Positions 8,551 to 17,003 of a DNA stretch of 37,009 bases are shown here, one piece after another (within the stretch, counting starts at the first letter, position 1; every line of letters starts with the position of its first letter). The position numbers were made by a program, and so were the translations under genes. Under the pieces are notes generated by a model. That model was not told the origin of the DNA. It worked only from the letters and a program-made list of their open reading frames with translations, and ran no database searches. Source of the stretch: Bdellovibrionota bacterium (lineage in GTDB: Bacteria > Bdellovibrionota > UBA1018 > CAUJDS01). Where the stretch lies: positions 1 through 37,009 of the forward strand of contig CAUJDS010000034.1 of the NCBI GenBank assembly GCA_963169695.1, written 5' to 3'.

Positions 8551-9419
8551 AATCCTCAGCATTAAAAAAGAAACGTACGCCTCACCTTCAAGCCATCGAA
8601 GCCCAGGCTCAGCTTATTCAAACCGAGAAGCTTGCCTCCTTGGGTACGATGGCGGCAGGCGTGGCTCACGAAATCAATAATCCACTGAGCTTCATGCTCG
8701 GCAATATGGAAACCCTTGCAGAATATTCCGAAAGCCTTTCGAAAATCCTAGAAGCGTATCAGGATTTGGAGACCGCTGTGGAGAAAGAAAAATCTCCCGC
8801 AATCCATCTCAATATTAAGAAAGTACGGGAAACAAAAAGCAGAGAGGACTATTCATCCATCTCCTCAGACTATGAGTCTCTTATCCGTGAGAGCATCGAA
8901 GGCATCCTTCGCATTAAAGAAATCGTGAAGGGACTAAGCACGTTCTCTCGTGTCGATGGAGATGAGTCACAACTAGCCAACCTCAATGAAGTTCTGGATG
9001 CTTCCCTTCGAGTGGTTTGGAATGAACTTAAACATAAGGTTTCACTTACCAAGGATTACGGTTTGCTGACCCAGACCCTTTGTCATCCTGGCCAGCTCAT
9101 GCAGGTATTTTCGAATTTATTAATCAATGCCGGACAGGCCATTGAAGATAAGGGAGAGATCACTATTCGTTCTCGCAAAATCAAAAACAAGATACACCTC
9201 ACCTTTCAAGACACTGGTAAAGGAATATCTCCCGAGAACATGAAGCAGCTTTTTACACCGTTCTTTACGACTAAACCCGCAGGAACCGGCACAGGCCTAG
9301 GACTCTCTGTTTCTTACGGCATCGTCAAATCTCATAAAGGTACCATATCAGTGACAAGCAAAGTCGGCGTCGGAACCACCTTCGAAATTTCCATTCCGAT
9401 TCAAGGAGAATCTAAATGA
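8547..9419 (+). CDS. Soluble histidine kinase without a recognisable sensor domain
   Basis: The 290-aa protein has only about 25 residues before the phosphoacceptor helix: 'EKLASLGTMAAGVAHEINNPL' starts at about residue 27, with the His at 41. The ATP-binding half has 'NLLINAGQAI', 'DTGKGI' and 'GTGTGLGL'. It has no membrane helix, PAS, GAF or other sensor region, so any signal must arrive through a partner protein. Its core resembles that of the CheX-kinase at 5537-6919, including the 'FSRVD' and 'FTPFFTTKPAG' segments, which indicates duplication within the cluster. It is coupled on both sides by ATGA overlaps to receiver genes. Confidence 0.9.
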   Translation: MKSSALKKKRTPHLQAIEAQAQLIQTEKLASLGTMAAGVAHEINNPLSFMLGNMETLAEYSESLSKILEAYQDLETAVEKEKSPAIHLNIKKVRETKSREDYSSISSDYESLIRESIEGILRIKEIVKGLSTFSRVDGDESQLANLNEVLDASLRVVWNELKHKVSLTKDYGLLTQTLCHPGQLMQVFSNLLINAGQAIEDKGEITIRSRKIKNKIHLTFQDTGKGISPENMKQLFTPFFTTKPAGTGTGLGLSVSYGIVKSHKGTISVTSKVGVGTTFEISIPIQGESK

Positions 9420-9823
9420 ATTCAAAGCGTGTCCTCATCTGCATTGATGATGAAGAACCCATTCTTCGATCGCTCCAACGCTGCCTTCGAGGTCAGAGCT
9501 ATCAAGTCCTAACAACAACGGATCCCGATGAAGTACTTCGCTGGATGGATGAATATCCTGTCCAAGTAGTGATTTCGGACTTTAGGCTCATCAAGACGAA
9601 CGGCATCGAAGTGCTTAAGTCTGTGCAAGAAAAAGACCCCCGAATCACGCGGGTTATTCTATCCGGATATGCGGAAAAAACGATGATTAACGAAGCCGTA
9701 AAAAACGGCGACATTTTTAAGTACTTGCTTAAGCCGTGGAATACACTGGAGCTTCGATCAGAGGTGGAGTCCTTTTTTTCAGCCTATGACGCAAATACAG
9801 GAAAGGGGGCTCAACGTGTTTGA
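9416..9823 (+). CDS. Response regulator receiver protein
   Basis: The 135-aa product is a single receiver domain: acidic pocket 'CIDDEE' at residues 9-14, phosphoacceptor Asp55 in 'VVISDFRL', and Lys in 'YLLKPWN'. The 'DDEEPILRSL' and 'LKPWN' signatures are those of the receiver class found in RpfG-like HD regulators. It is a close paralogue of the receiver in the next gene and probably arose from it or gave rise to it. Both ends overlap neighbouring genes, so it belongs to the 7578-11072 operon. Confidence 0.87.
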   Translation: MNSKRVLICIDDEEPILRSLQRCLRGQSYQVLTTTDPDEVLRWMDEYPVQVVISDFRLIKTNGIEVLKSVQEKDPRITRVILSGYAEKTMINEAVKNGDIFKYLLKPWNTLELRSEVESFFSAYDANTGKGAQRV

Positions 9824-11072
9824 CGCTAAAAAGAACACCCTCATATTTATTGATGATGAAGAAAGCATTCTTAGCTCTATTGCTCGCGTCTTCCGAAAAG
9901 AGGGCTACGAAGTCCTCACGACAACCAAACCTGAACAAGTCTTTCAATGGCTAATAGAAAAAGAAGTGAGCGTTCTCATTTCCGACCAGCGCATGCCCAT
10001 TATGGCAGGTGTCGAAGTACTTAAAACCTCCAAGAACCTCTCGTTGAATACGATCAGAGTAATGCTCACGGGATACGCGGACATGCAATCGGCGATTGAA
10101 GCCGTGAACCAGGGCAATATTTTCAGCTTCCTTACCAAACCTTGGAACGAAGAGAACCTAAAGACCGCAATCCGAAATGCCGTTAATCAATTCAATCTCG
10201 TTAGTGAAGTAGAACGACTTGGCCAAGTGACTAAAACTCAAAACGCAGAACTGAGATCACTAAACGCGCACCTTGAAGATCGTGTCATTGAAAGAACCAA
10301 GCAAATCACCGACCTCAATAAGCGATTGGAACTAAGCCTTCTTGAATGCGTCAAAGTCATGGGAGGCCTAGCAGAGTACAGTGGTGCCCTTCCGAGCGGT
10401 CATGCCAAGCGAGTTTCACGATACGCGGGTGGTATTGCCAAGGAGTTGGGCGCCACGCGAGAGCGACTGGACATTCAGGTGGCGGCCTATTTGCACGATA
10501 TTGGCAAAGTTGGACTCAAAGGCAATGACACAAATCATCCTATCAAAGGAGCTGAGTTTGTACGCATGGTGCCGGGACTCGAAGGCGCCGCACTGTGTAT
10601 CCAGCACCTTTACGAAAGGGTGGATGGAAAAGGTACTCCTTCTCAATTGATCGGCGATCAGATTCCCCTAGGCGCGCGAATCATCGCCGTTGCCAATGCC
10701 TACGACAAGGCTCTTAACCTTGGCCCCTCACCTGAAAGAATGACCCCCAGGAAGGCGATCGATCTTTTGCTTGAAAAAAGAGGACAGGAATTTGAAGAAG
10801 GCATTATCTTTGCACTGCAGGCCTACCTCAAATCGTCCTCTCAATTTTCGGATGAACTTTCTGAAATCGAAATCGAAATCTATGAACTCAAGCCAGGAAT
10901 GATTCTCTCGAGGCCTATTGTTACGCGAGATGGCAGAGCACTACTGGGTGCCGATACGATGATGAATCGAGATATTCTCAGTCGACTTTGGAAAAAACAC
11001 CGTGAAATCCCGGTGAACAACGACGTCTTTGTGTATCGAGAAAAGAAGACTTCTACCAAAAAAGCCGCTTAA
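9816..11072 (+). CDS. Receiver-HD (HD-GYP-like variant) response regulator
   Basis: The 418-aa protein has an N-terminal receiver (acidic pocket 'FIDDEES', Asp57 in 'VLISDQRM', Lys in 'LTKPWN'), a coiled coil at about 135-170, and an HD domain with 'YLHDIGKVG'. The HD-GYP family hydrolyses cyclic di-GMP. Here the normally conserved segments are altered: GYP reads 'GTP' ('ERVDGKGTP'), the paired His of HHE is not at the usual place, and the loop after HDIGK is short. Activity is therefore uncertain. I chose GTG 9816 because AAAGGGGG lies 7 nt upstream; an ATG at 9786 is less likely. It is the last gene of the operon, and its stop overlaps that of the convergent nucleoside transporter. Confidence 0.85.
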   Translation: MFDAKKNTLIFIDDEESILSSIARVFRKEGYEVLTTTKPEQVFQWLIEKEVSVLISDQRMPIMAGVEVLKTSKNLSLNTIRVMLTGYADMQSAIEAVNQGNIFSFLTKPWNEENLKTAIRNAVNQFNLVSEVERLGQVTKTQNAELRSLNAHLEDRVIERTKQITDLNKRLELSLLECVKVMGGLAEYSGALPSGHAKRVSRYAGGIAKELGATRERLDIQVAAYLHDIGKVGLKGNDTNHPIKGAEFVRMVPGLEGAALCIQHLYERVDGKGTPSQLIGDQIPLGARIIAVANAYDKALNLGPSPERMTPRKAIDLLLEKRGQEFEEGIIFALQAYLKSSSQFSDELSEIEIEIYELKPGMILSRPIVTRDGRALLGADTMMNRDILSRLWKKHREIPVNNDVFVYREKKTSTKKAA

Positions 11073-12376
11073 ACTAAGATTCCCGCTACGCAAGCCATGA
11101 TGAAGGTCACCAGACTTCCGCCTACGACGGAAAGAATTCCGAGCTGGGCGAGGTCGCGTTTTCTTGTAGGGGCCATACCACCAATTCCACCAATTTGAAT
11201 AGCAATGGAAGAGAAGTTGGCAAATCCGCAAAGCGCATATGACAAAATGATCTGAGTGCGCTCGTCGAATACCCCTTTGCTGATTTGGGACATATGAACA
11301 TAAGCTACGAATTCATTGAGCACGAGCTTTTCGCCCAGCAAGCCTCCAGCAACCAGCGACTGTTGCCAAGGGATACCCATCAGCCAAGCGACCGGAGAAA
11401 AAGCCCAACCAAAAATAAGTTGGATAGAAAGATTTGCGGTTTCTCCGGCTTTAATCAAATCTGCAGGTACGAAACTCTTGCCCCAAACTGGAAAATTGAT
11501 CAGATGTCCAAACCATCCAATCACCCCATTGGCCATTGCTACTAGTGCAATGAAAGCCAAAAGCATTCCGGCCACATTCAACGCCAGGCTGAGGCCTTCC
11601 GAAGCGCCTCGTGCTGCAGCATCAATGACATTGTGATCAAGCTTCTGGGACTCCCTAGGAATACGCCCCAACGTTTCAGGCTTACCCGTCTCTGGCATCA
11701 AAAGTTTACTGATCGCAATGGTCGCCGGTGCAGACATAATACTCGCCGTTAGCAAATGACCCGCAATATTGGGCACAGTATCACGCAAGAGACCGACATA
11801 GGCTGCTAGCACTCCACCCGCCGTATTGGCCATTCCACCAATCATAATACAGAGAAGCTCTGAGCGAGTCATTCGCTCCACATAAGGCTTAATCAAAAGT
11901 GGTGCTTCTGTTTGCCCAACAAAAATATTAGCCGCGGTAGAAAGAGACTCGGCTCCGCTGATTCGCATCGTTTTTTGCATGATTACTGCAAAAACATGCA
12001 CGATCTTTTGCATGACACCCAGATGATAGCCCACGGCCATCAATGCACCCAGAGAGATAATCGTAGGAAGCACAACAAAAGCAAAAACAAAGCCAACACC
12101 GCTCGCGGGGCTGGCCAAGCTTCCAAAGATAAATCGGCTACCTTCTGCCGTGTAATCAATCACCGCAACAATGGCATCATTTGCCATCGAGAAAAAATCC
12201 AAGAAAGGCCCTCGGATCGAAAGGCTGGGAATACCCAAAACCAAGACTGCCGTGACAATCTGAAGGCCCATGCCCCAAACCACGGTTTTCCAATCAATGG
12301 CCTTTCGATTGGAAGAAAGCGCATAAGCCACGCCCAAAAAAGCAAAAATTCCCATAAGCCCGGCTAGTTTATTCAC
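11069..12376 (-). CDS. nupC: Concentrative nucleoside transporter (CNT/NupC family)
   Basis: The 435-aa inner-membrane protein has the CNT signature regions: 'GVGFVFAFVVLPTIISLGAL', 'SAANIFVGQTEAPLLIKPY' with the conserved GQTEAP, and 'SYALCGFANFSSIAIQIGG' near the C-terminus. These bind nucleoside and the coupling cation (Na+ or H+), so it should import nucleosides. I placed the start at GTG 12376 because GGAG lies 5 nt upstream; a TTG at 12388 is possible but lacks a ribosome-binding site. A promoter-like TTGACA lies upstream. It is convergent with the receiver-HD gene and divergent from the sigma54 activator. Nucleoside uptake fits salvage by a predator or scavenger. Confidence 0.92.
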   Translation of the reverse strand: MNKLAGLMGIFAFLGVAYALSSNRKAIDWKTVVWGMGLQIVTAVLVLGIPSLSIRGPFLDFFSMANDAIVAVIDYTAEGSRFIFGSLASPASGVGFVFAFVVLPTIISLGALMAVGYHLGVMQKIVHVFAVIMQKTMRISGAESLSTAANIFVGQTEAPLLIKPYVERMTRSELLCIMIGGMANTAGGVLAAYVGLLRDTVPNIAGHLLTASIMSAPATIAISKLLMPETGKPETLGRIPRESQKLDHNVIDAAARGASEGLSLALNVAGMLLAFIALVAMANGVIGWFGHLINFPVWGKSFVPADLIKAGETANLSIQLIFGWAFSPVAWLMGIPWQQSLVAGGLLGEKLVLNEFVAYVHMSQISKGVFDERTQIILSYALCGFANFSSIAIQIGGIGGMAPTRKRDLAQLGILSVVGGSLVTFIMACVAGILV

Positions 12377-12414
12377 GATGACTCCCAAGGATTTAAGTAC
12401 GAGGAGAAACTTCT

Positions 12415-12444
12415 CTCATATCCCGCTGAAATTCGGTTTGTCAA
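12415..12444 (-). promoter_or_regulatory. Sigma70-type promoter of nupC
   Basis: On the minus strand TTGACA (12444-12439) is followed after 18 nt by TATGAG (12420-12415). The -35 is a perfect consensus; the -10 matches four of six. Initiation would be near 12408, giving a leader of about 30 nt that contains a GAGAA/TTCTC symmetry. Confidence 0.5.
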
Positions 12445-12579
12445 AAGCAGACTCTCTGCACCAGTCCTGATCCTTGCTTCGATCAATCCAGACGCGGCGC
12501 CGAGCCAAACCTTCACTCAGCGCCAAGTTGGGACTGGCCCAGCAATTGCTATTCCGACTACACAACCTAAGGAGCCTCA

Positions 12580-13833
12580 ATGACTCTCACAAGCAATCTC
12601 TGTCTCCAAACCCGCCTTCCCACTGGCGAAGTAAGAACCCAGATTCTGGATGCTCAATCCCTAGCCTTTGGAATGGGAGTGGCTGGCAAGATCAAAGTCC
12701 AAAGAGAAAACCAAGGCCGCTTTTGGGTGCAAAACCAAATGCCGGAGGACCCCATCAAGATTCAAGATTTGGAAGTTCAGGCTGGAGAGTGGCCCATTGG
12801 CACCCTCCTTCTTCACGGCGACGCCGAATACCAGATCATTCGACAGCGAAGCGATTCCTCACTCGCGCGCTTTTCGCAGTTTCCTTGGAAGACTCAGTCC
12901 ACCCAAGGCCTAGAACTCCTCCGTCAGACGGAGTCGGCCGCGCGGACCCAGCTCCCCGTTTACCTACAGGGTGAAACCGGTACCGGTAAAGAAATCCTTG
13001 CCCGAGTCCTTCATGACCGGAGCGCCCAAGCCAAAGGGCCATTTACGCCCCTGAATTGCGGAGGCCTCCCAGAGAGCCTGGTCGATAGTGAACTTTTTGG
13101 TCACGTGCGAGGGGCCTTCACTGGAGCCTCTCAAAACCGCGCCGGCGCCCTTCTGAAGTCTCACCATGGAACGCTTTTTCTGGATGAAATGGGCGACCTG
13201 CCTCTTACCATCCAGGCCAAACTCCTCCGCTTCTTAGAAAGTGGAGAAATCCGTCCGCTTGGCTCGGATCAATTGGTTTTCTCGAAGGTCCGAATTGTCT
13301 GCGCCACTCACCATCCACTGAAAAGGCTAGTCTCTGAAGGCCGCTTTCGCGAGGACCTCTACTACAGGATTGCGTCCATTACCCTTCAGGTGCCGCCGCT
13401 TCGCGAGCGACCCCAAGACATTCGGCTCTTGGCTCAAAATTACTGCCAAGAGGAAGGAAAAACCCTCACCCATGCCGCCTGCCTGTACCTGCAAAGCCAC
13501 TCTTGGCCAGGCAATGTTCGCCAGCTTCGGCACGCCATACTGCGAGCATCCGCCCAATGCCCTATGGACCGAAATTTCATCCACAAGGCAGATTTTTCGT
13601 TTTTGGCCGAGAAGGATACGGACCTGGAAGGACTTCGGCCCTCCATGGAAGGCATCAACCAAATAAATGAGATGGAGAAACAGCTCCTAATTCGAGCCCT
13701 CAAAATCACACAAGGCAATCGGACTGCTGCGGCGAAGGTTTTGGGCGTGGCTCGCAGCACGGTTTTTGAAATGTTGAAGCGTCATCAACTCAAAATGCCA
13801 GCTCAGAGAGGATTTTCGAGTGCCTATCACTAA
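12580..13833 (+). CDS. Sigma54-interacting transcriptional activator (NtrC-type AAA+)
   Basis: The 417-aa protein contains the complete sigma54 activator core: Walker A 'GETGTGKE' (131-138), the sigma54-contacting loop 'GAFTGA' (178-183), Walker B 'LFLDEMGDL' (199-207), and 'FREDLYYRI' plus 'PPLRERPQDI' downstream. The C-terminus has a Fis-type helix-turn-helix ('GNRTAAAKVLGVARSTV'). The N-terminal 95 residues are not a receiver. They could be a degenerate FHA-like beta domain, but the FHA hallmark residues are not evident. AAGGAG 6 nt before the ATG supports the start. It would activate sigma54 promoters by remodelling the closed complex. Its targets are unknown, but a candidate sigma54 promoter lies at 24309-24325. 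The stop overlaps the convergent FliL-like gene by 4 nt. Confidence 0.92.
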   Translation: MTLTSNLCLQTRLPTGEVRTQILDAQSLAFGMGVAGKIKVQRENQGRFWVQNQMPEDPIKIQDLEVQAGEWPIGTLLLHGDAEYQIIRQRSDSSLARFSQFPWKTQSTQGLELLRQTESAARTQLPVYLQGETGTGKEILARVLHDRSAQAKGPFTPLNCGGLPESLVDSELFGHVRGAFTGASQNRAGALLKSHHGTLFLDEMGDLPLTIQAKLLRFLESGEIRPLGSDQLVFSKVRIVCATHHPLKRLVSEGRFREDLYYRIASITLQVPPLRERPQDIRLLAQNYCQEEGKTLTHAACLYLQSHSWPGNVRQLRHAILRASAQCPMDRNFIHKADFSFLAEKDTDLEGLRPSMEGINQINEMEKQLLIRALKITQGNRTAAAKVLGVARSTVFEMLKRHQLKMPAQRGFSSAYH

Positions 13834-14582
13834 CCCATCAAGACTTTGATAAAGAAGACCTTGCGAATCTTGCCGTGACCCACCCAACTCATGAGGTTGC
13901 GCTTGATGACTTCTTTGAGGCGAGTCTTGCCTTCCAGGCTAAGCAGTTCTTCCTTCGTCAAAGAAACTAAAATCTTCGTGACCTGATCTCGCATTCGCTC
14001 GTTGTTGGACTTCAGGTAAGCACAGGTTTCGTCCTCTTCGCACTCGACGACGATTTCTATTTCCGCCATATCCACGACGCCATAGTTTGGCGATTTGGGA
14101 TCGACTTCGGTTTGAAGTTCAACCAAGTACTTTCCAATATTGAGCTGGAAGCCTACTTTCTTATCTTCATCGACCTTCTGCTTCAAAATAAGGGCGGCCT
14201 CGGCCTTCAAGCGTTCGGCCTCCATCTGAGAATGGCTCGGATGAAATCGACTCAACATCCATTGAACGCTAGCGACCAAAGTGGCGCCTGTCCCGATGAG
14301 GGACAGAAAAAACAAAATCGCCATCCGGCGGGAGCGCCAATCCGATGCCAGCACAGTCACCGCGATCTCTCGCGTACCCTTCCCAAACGCAACCAGACCC
14401 TCCACCAGACGCGCCATCAGCGGGGGCTTTTTTGGTCCGGTATCAACGGGCTTTTTCTTCTTCTTCTTTTTCTTCTTCTTTTTGGGAGCGGGTGCGGCAG
14501 CCTCCGAAGGCACTTCGCCATCCGCGGGCTTTGGCGCTTCTTCTGCTGGTTTTTCGGCTTCCGCCTTTTTTTCTTCCGCCAT
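13830..14582 (-). CDS. FliL-like protein with Lys-rich cytoplasmic N-terminus
   Basis: The 250-aa product has a charged N-terminal region rich in Ala, Glu, Pro and Lys, including an unbroken run of 11 lysines at about residues 36-46. One membrane helix follows at about 90-112, then a periplasmic domain. The C-terminal part matches the FliL pattern: an acidic strand, then 'RMRDQVTKILVSLTKEELLSLEGK' in outline and 'IRKVFFIKVLMG' at the end. FliL proteins surround the flagellar stator and modulate torque. No other flagellar operon gene lies beside it, so it is probably an accessory paralogue. ATG 14582 is preferred over GTG 14603 because AAGG precedes it. Confidence 0.72.
   Translation of the reverse strand: MAEEKKAEAEKPAEEAPKPADGEVPSEAAAPAPKKKKKKKKKKKPVDTGPKKPPLMARLVEGLVAFGKGTREIAVTVLASDWRSRRMAILFFLSLIGTGATLVASVQWMLSRFHPSHSQMEAERLKAEAALILKQKVDEDKKVGFQLNIGKYLVELQTEVDPKSPNYGVVDMAEIEIVVECEEDETCAYLKSNNERMRDQVTKILVSLTKEELLSLEGKTRLKEVIKRNLMSWVGHGKIRKVFFIKVLMG
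14448..14483. repeat. TTC/CTT-rich simple repeat encoding a poly-lysine tract
   Basis: This low-complexity stretch of CTT/TTC/TTT units (AAG/AAA lysine codons on the minus strand) lies inside the FliL-like gene. Such tracts can change length by slippage and alter the tail or frame. Confidence 0.6.
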
Positions 14583-14666
14583 AGAAATTGCCTTAGATTT
14601 CACTCATATTCTAACACAGAACTTCCGAAGAGAGGGCAAGGCCAAATCGCAAGGAGGCGAATGACC

Positions 14667-15014
14667 ATGCTTAAACCCCTAAAAAACTTTTTCTTTTCCC
14701 TATTTCTAGCAACTCAACTTACTGCTTGCGCCAATCTTTTGATGATGGACCGTGAAACCGAATCCCCACAACCACAACCGACCTGGGTTCGATTACCTGC
14801 TGGAGACATCGCTTTAGGAATGACCGAAGGCGATGTCCTCCGGAATTGGGGAGACCCGCTCAAGGTCCAGCAGGCGGGAATTGACTCTACGCGTCGACAG
14901 CGATGGATCTACCTTGATGAGTCCACCAAGAGCTGGGGTAGCTCTCAAGCTCGCATCGTCTACTTTCGCCAGGGAGCCGTGGTTGGCTGGGAGACCACGA
15001 TGACTCCTGAGTAG
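14667..15014 (+). CDS. Small lipoprotein with a BamE/SmpA-like domain
   Basis: The 115-aa product begins with a basic and hydrophobic signal peptide ending in the lipobox 'LTAC' (Cys at about residue 21), so it should be lipidated and membrane anchored. The mature part contains 'GMTEGDVLRNWGDPLKV', an aromatic/Arg-rich strand 'RRQRWIYL' and 'RIVYFRQGAVVGWE', which recalls the BamE/SmpA-OmlA fold. AAGGAGG at 14651-14657 stands 9 nt before ATG 14667 but only 3 nt before ATG 14661, so 14667 is chosen. Gene-level function is unknown; a cell-envelope role is an inference. It lies 42 nt upstream of accA but is probably a separate function. Confidence 0.75.
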   Translation: MLKPLKNFFFSLFLATQLTACANLLMMDRETESPQPQPTWVRLPAGDIALGMTEGDVLRNWGDPLKVQQAGIDSTRRQRWIYLDESTKSWGSSQARIVYFRQGAVVGWETTMTPE

Positions 15015-15056
15015 AGCCTTTTAACGCTCCAAGAGGCATGCTACGGTGAGCCCACT

Positions 15057-16085
15057 GTGGAAGCGTATTTTGAGTTCGAAAAACCCATTGTTACCCTAGA
15101 AAAAAAACTGCAAGACTTGCGCGAGCTTTCTTCCCATGATGGCGTCGATCTCGGCGAAGAGATCACCATCATCGAAAAGAAGTTAGCCCAATTGGTGCAG
15201 AAGACCTTTTCGAATCTGACACCCTGGCAGCGGGTTCAAATCTCGAGGCACCCCAATCGTCCCTACACCCTCGATTATATCGAAAGACTCTTTCCTGATT
15301 TCATGGAGTTGTCTGGGGACCGATGTTTCTCGGAGGACAAGGCCATTGTCGGCGGAATTGCCAAATGGCCGGGCACTGAAAGTTCCTTTTTACTCTTAGG
15401 ACATCAAAAGGGTCGAAACACCAAACAGAAAATGGCCCGAAACTTCGGAATGGCCAAGCCTGAGGGCTATCGCAAAGCCATGCGACTTATGGAACTTGCA
15501 GATCGCACCAAGCTTCCGATTTTGACGTTTATCGACACCCCAGGTGCCTATCCAGGACTTGAAGCAGAAGAGCGGGGTCAGTCTCAGGCCATTGCTGAGA
15601 GCATTCGACTCATGTTTCGTGTTTCCACTCCTATTGTAAGTGTCGTCTTAGGAGAAGGCGGGTCCGGCGGAGCCTTGGCCATCGGTGTTGGAAATAAGGT
15701 ATTGATGCAAGAATTCAGCACCTATTCGGTCATTTCTCCAGAAAGCTGCGCCTCAATCCTTTGGAGCGATTCCACCTTGGCTGAGCGCGCGAGTGAAAAA
15801 CTAAAAATGAGCCCCATGGAACTCAAAGAGCTTGGTGTGATCGATTCCATTATCCCGGAACCCCAGGGCGGTGCCCACCGCAATTGGGATGCAGCTGCAA
15901 GCCTCCTCGGCACTGCTCTCGAGGAACACTTCCTACCGTTTCTTCAAGATTCACCATCCAAGAAAAAAGGCGCCTCGACCAAGTCTGACAGCCGCGCCAA
16001 CCGTTATGATAAATTTCGGGCGATAGGCGAACACGCCCTCATCAAAGACGCAACCCCATCGAAGAGCAATGGCACGACCAAATAA
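15057..16085 (+). CDS. accA: Acetyl-CoA carboxylase carboxyltransferase subunit alpha
   Basis: The 342-aa protein matches AccA throughout: 'FEKPIVTLEKKLQDLREL' at the start, 'RHPNRPYTLDYIERLFPDF', 'LLGHQKGRNTKQKMARNFGM', 'FIDTPGAYPGLEAEERGQ' and 'GEGGSGGALAIGVGNKVLM'. With AccD it transfers the carboxyl group from biotin to acetyl-CoA to make malonyl-CoA for fatty acid synthesis. accD is not in this window. The C-terminus is about 20-25 residues longer than the usual 315-320 and is rich in Lys, Ser and Thr. Translation starts at GTG 15057, which has no clear ribosome-binding site. The gene overlaps yicC by 17 nt and heads the accA-yicC-gmk-spoT operon. Confidence 0.96.
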   Translation: MEAYFEFEKPIVTLEKKLQDLRELSSHDGVDLGEEITIIEKKLAQLVQKTFSNLTPWQRVQISRHPNRPYTLDYIERLFPDFMELSGDRCFSEDKAIVGGIAKWPGTESSFLLLGHQKGRNTKQKMARNFGMAKPEGYRKAMRLMELADRTKLPILTFIDTPGAYPGLEAEERGQSQAIAESIRLMFRVSTPIVSVVLGEGGSGGALAIGVGNKVLMQEFSTYSVISPESCASILWSDSTLAERASEKLKMSPMELKELGVIDSIIPEPQGGAHRNWDAAASLLGTALEEHFLPFLQDSPSKKKGASTKSDSRANRYDKFRAIGEHALIKDATPSKSNGTTK

Positions 16086-17001
16086 CAGCGTGCTTCAGTC
16101 GATGACGGGATTTTCTCAGGCCGAAGGCACTCTGCTTCACCAAAAGGTTCGCATTGAAGTGCGGAGCTTGAATCACCGATTTCTTGAAATCAAGACTCGA
16201 CTTCCGCGTGAATTTTCGTCCCTCGAGCAGTTGGTTCGCAAAGAAATTCAATCGCACCTGACACGAGGTTCGGTAGACTTGAAGCTCGATTTCTTGTCGG
16301 CCCAGAAGACATCCCAACTCGAAAACACGATTCACCCGGACGTTGCTGCTCACTACTACAAGCAGTTGCAGCAGCTTCAAAAAAAATTGAAAATCAAATC
16401 ACCTATCCTCCTAAGAGACGTCCTGAGCTTTTCGGACGTGGTTTCACGCAAAGGAAATGATCGCGAAGCTCCTGAGGGCGGCGATTCAACTTGGAGCGCA
16501 CTTCAGCCCCTTATTTCAAAAGCACTTCAGGAACTCAAAGCTCAGAGAGAAAAAGAAGGCAAGAAACTTCAGGATTTTTATCAAAGCCAGATTCAAAAGC
16601 TCCGTCGCAATAGACAGTCACTCGAAGAAAAGCGCCTCGTCTACCAAAAATCACTCGATGAGAAGATCAGCGTACGCGTCCATGAACTCTACGAACGATT
16701 TCAACTCTCAGAATCCCAGGCTGATATTCGAATGAGGATTGCCTCAGAATTATCATTGATCATGGATCGATCAGATATTGCCGAAGAGCTTCACCGCCTA
16801 GAACATCATCTCAATGAATTTGATTCTACTGTGACGCAAGGTGGATCTATTGGAAAGAAACTAGAATTTATCAGCCAGGAACTTATGCGAGAGACCAATA
16901 CAATGGGCTCCAAGTCGCAGGACCTCCCCATGATGACGGACCTCTTAGATTCTAAGGTCCTTATTGAACAAATACGCGAGCAAGTCCTCAATACGGAGTA
17001 G
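16069..17001 (+). CDS. yicC: YicC/YloC family endoribonuclease-like protein
   Basis: The 310-aa product has the YicC N-terminal signature 'SMTGFSQAEG' followed by 'EVRSLNHRFLEIKTRLP', and the C-terminal block 'RETNTMGSKSQDLPMM' with 'VLIEQIREQVLN'. YicC-family proteins of E. coli and YloC of Bacillus have been reported to act in RNA turnover. The central region is strongly helical. The ATG at 16069 lies inside the end of accA, and gmk starts 2 nt after the stop. Linkage to gmk is common across bacteria. Confidence 0.94.
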   Translation: MARPNNSVLQSMTGFSQAEGTLLHQKVRIEVRSLNHRFLEIKTRLPREFSSLEQLVRKEIQSHLTRGSVDLKLDFLSAQKTSQLENTIHPDVAAHYYKQLQQLQKKLKIKSPILLRDVLSFSDVVSRKGNDREAPEGGDSTWSALQPLISKALQELKAQREKEGKKLQDFYQSQIQKLRRNRQSLEEKRLVYQKSLDEKISVRVHELYERFQLSESQADIRMRIASELSLIMDRSDIAEELHRLEHHLNEFDSTVTQGGSIGKKLEFISQELMRETNTMGSKSQDLPMMTDLLDSKVLIEQIREQVLNTE

Positions 17002-17003
17002 CT

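Noticed and set aside
12474-12974. Plus-strand frame overlapping the start of the sigma54 activator
   Set aside because: It reads an alternative frame of the activator, with Arg/Pro/Ser-rich non-protein composition.
14112-14660. Long plus-strand extension upstream of the small lipoprotein
   Set aside because: It runs antisense through the FliL-like gene. The AAGGAGG and signal peptide place the true start at 14667.
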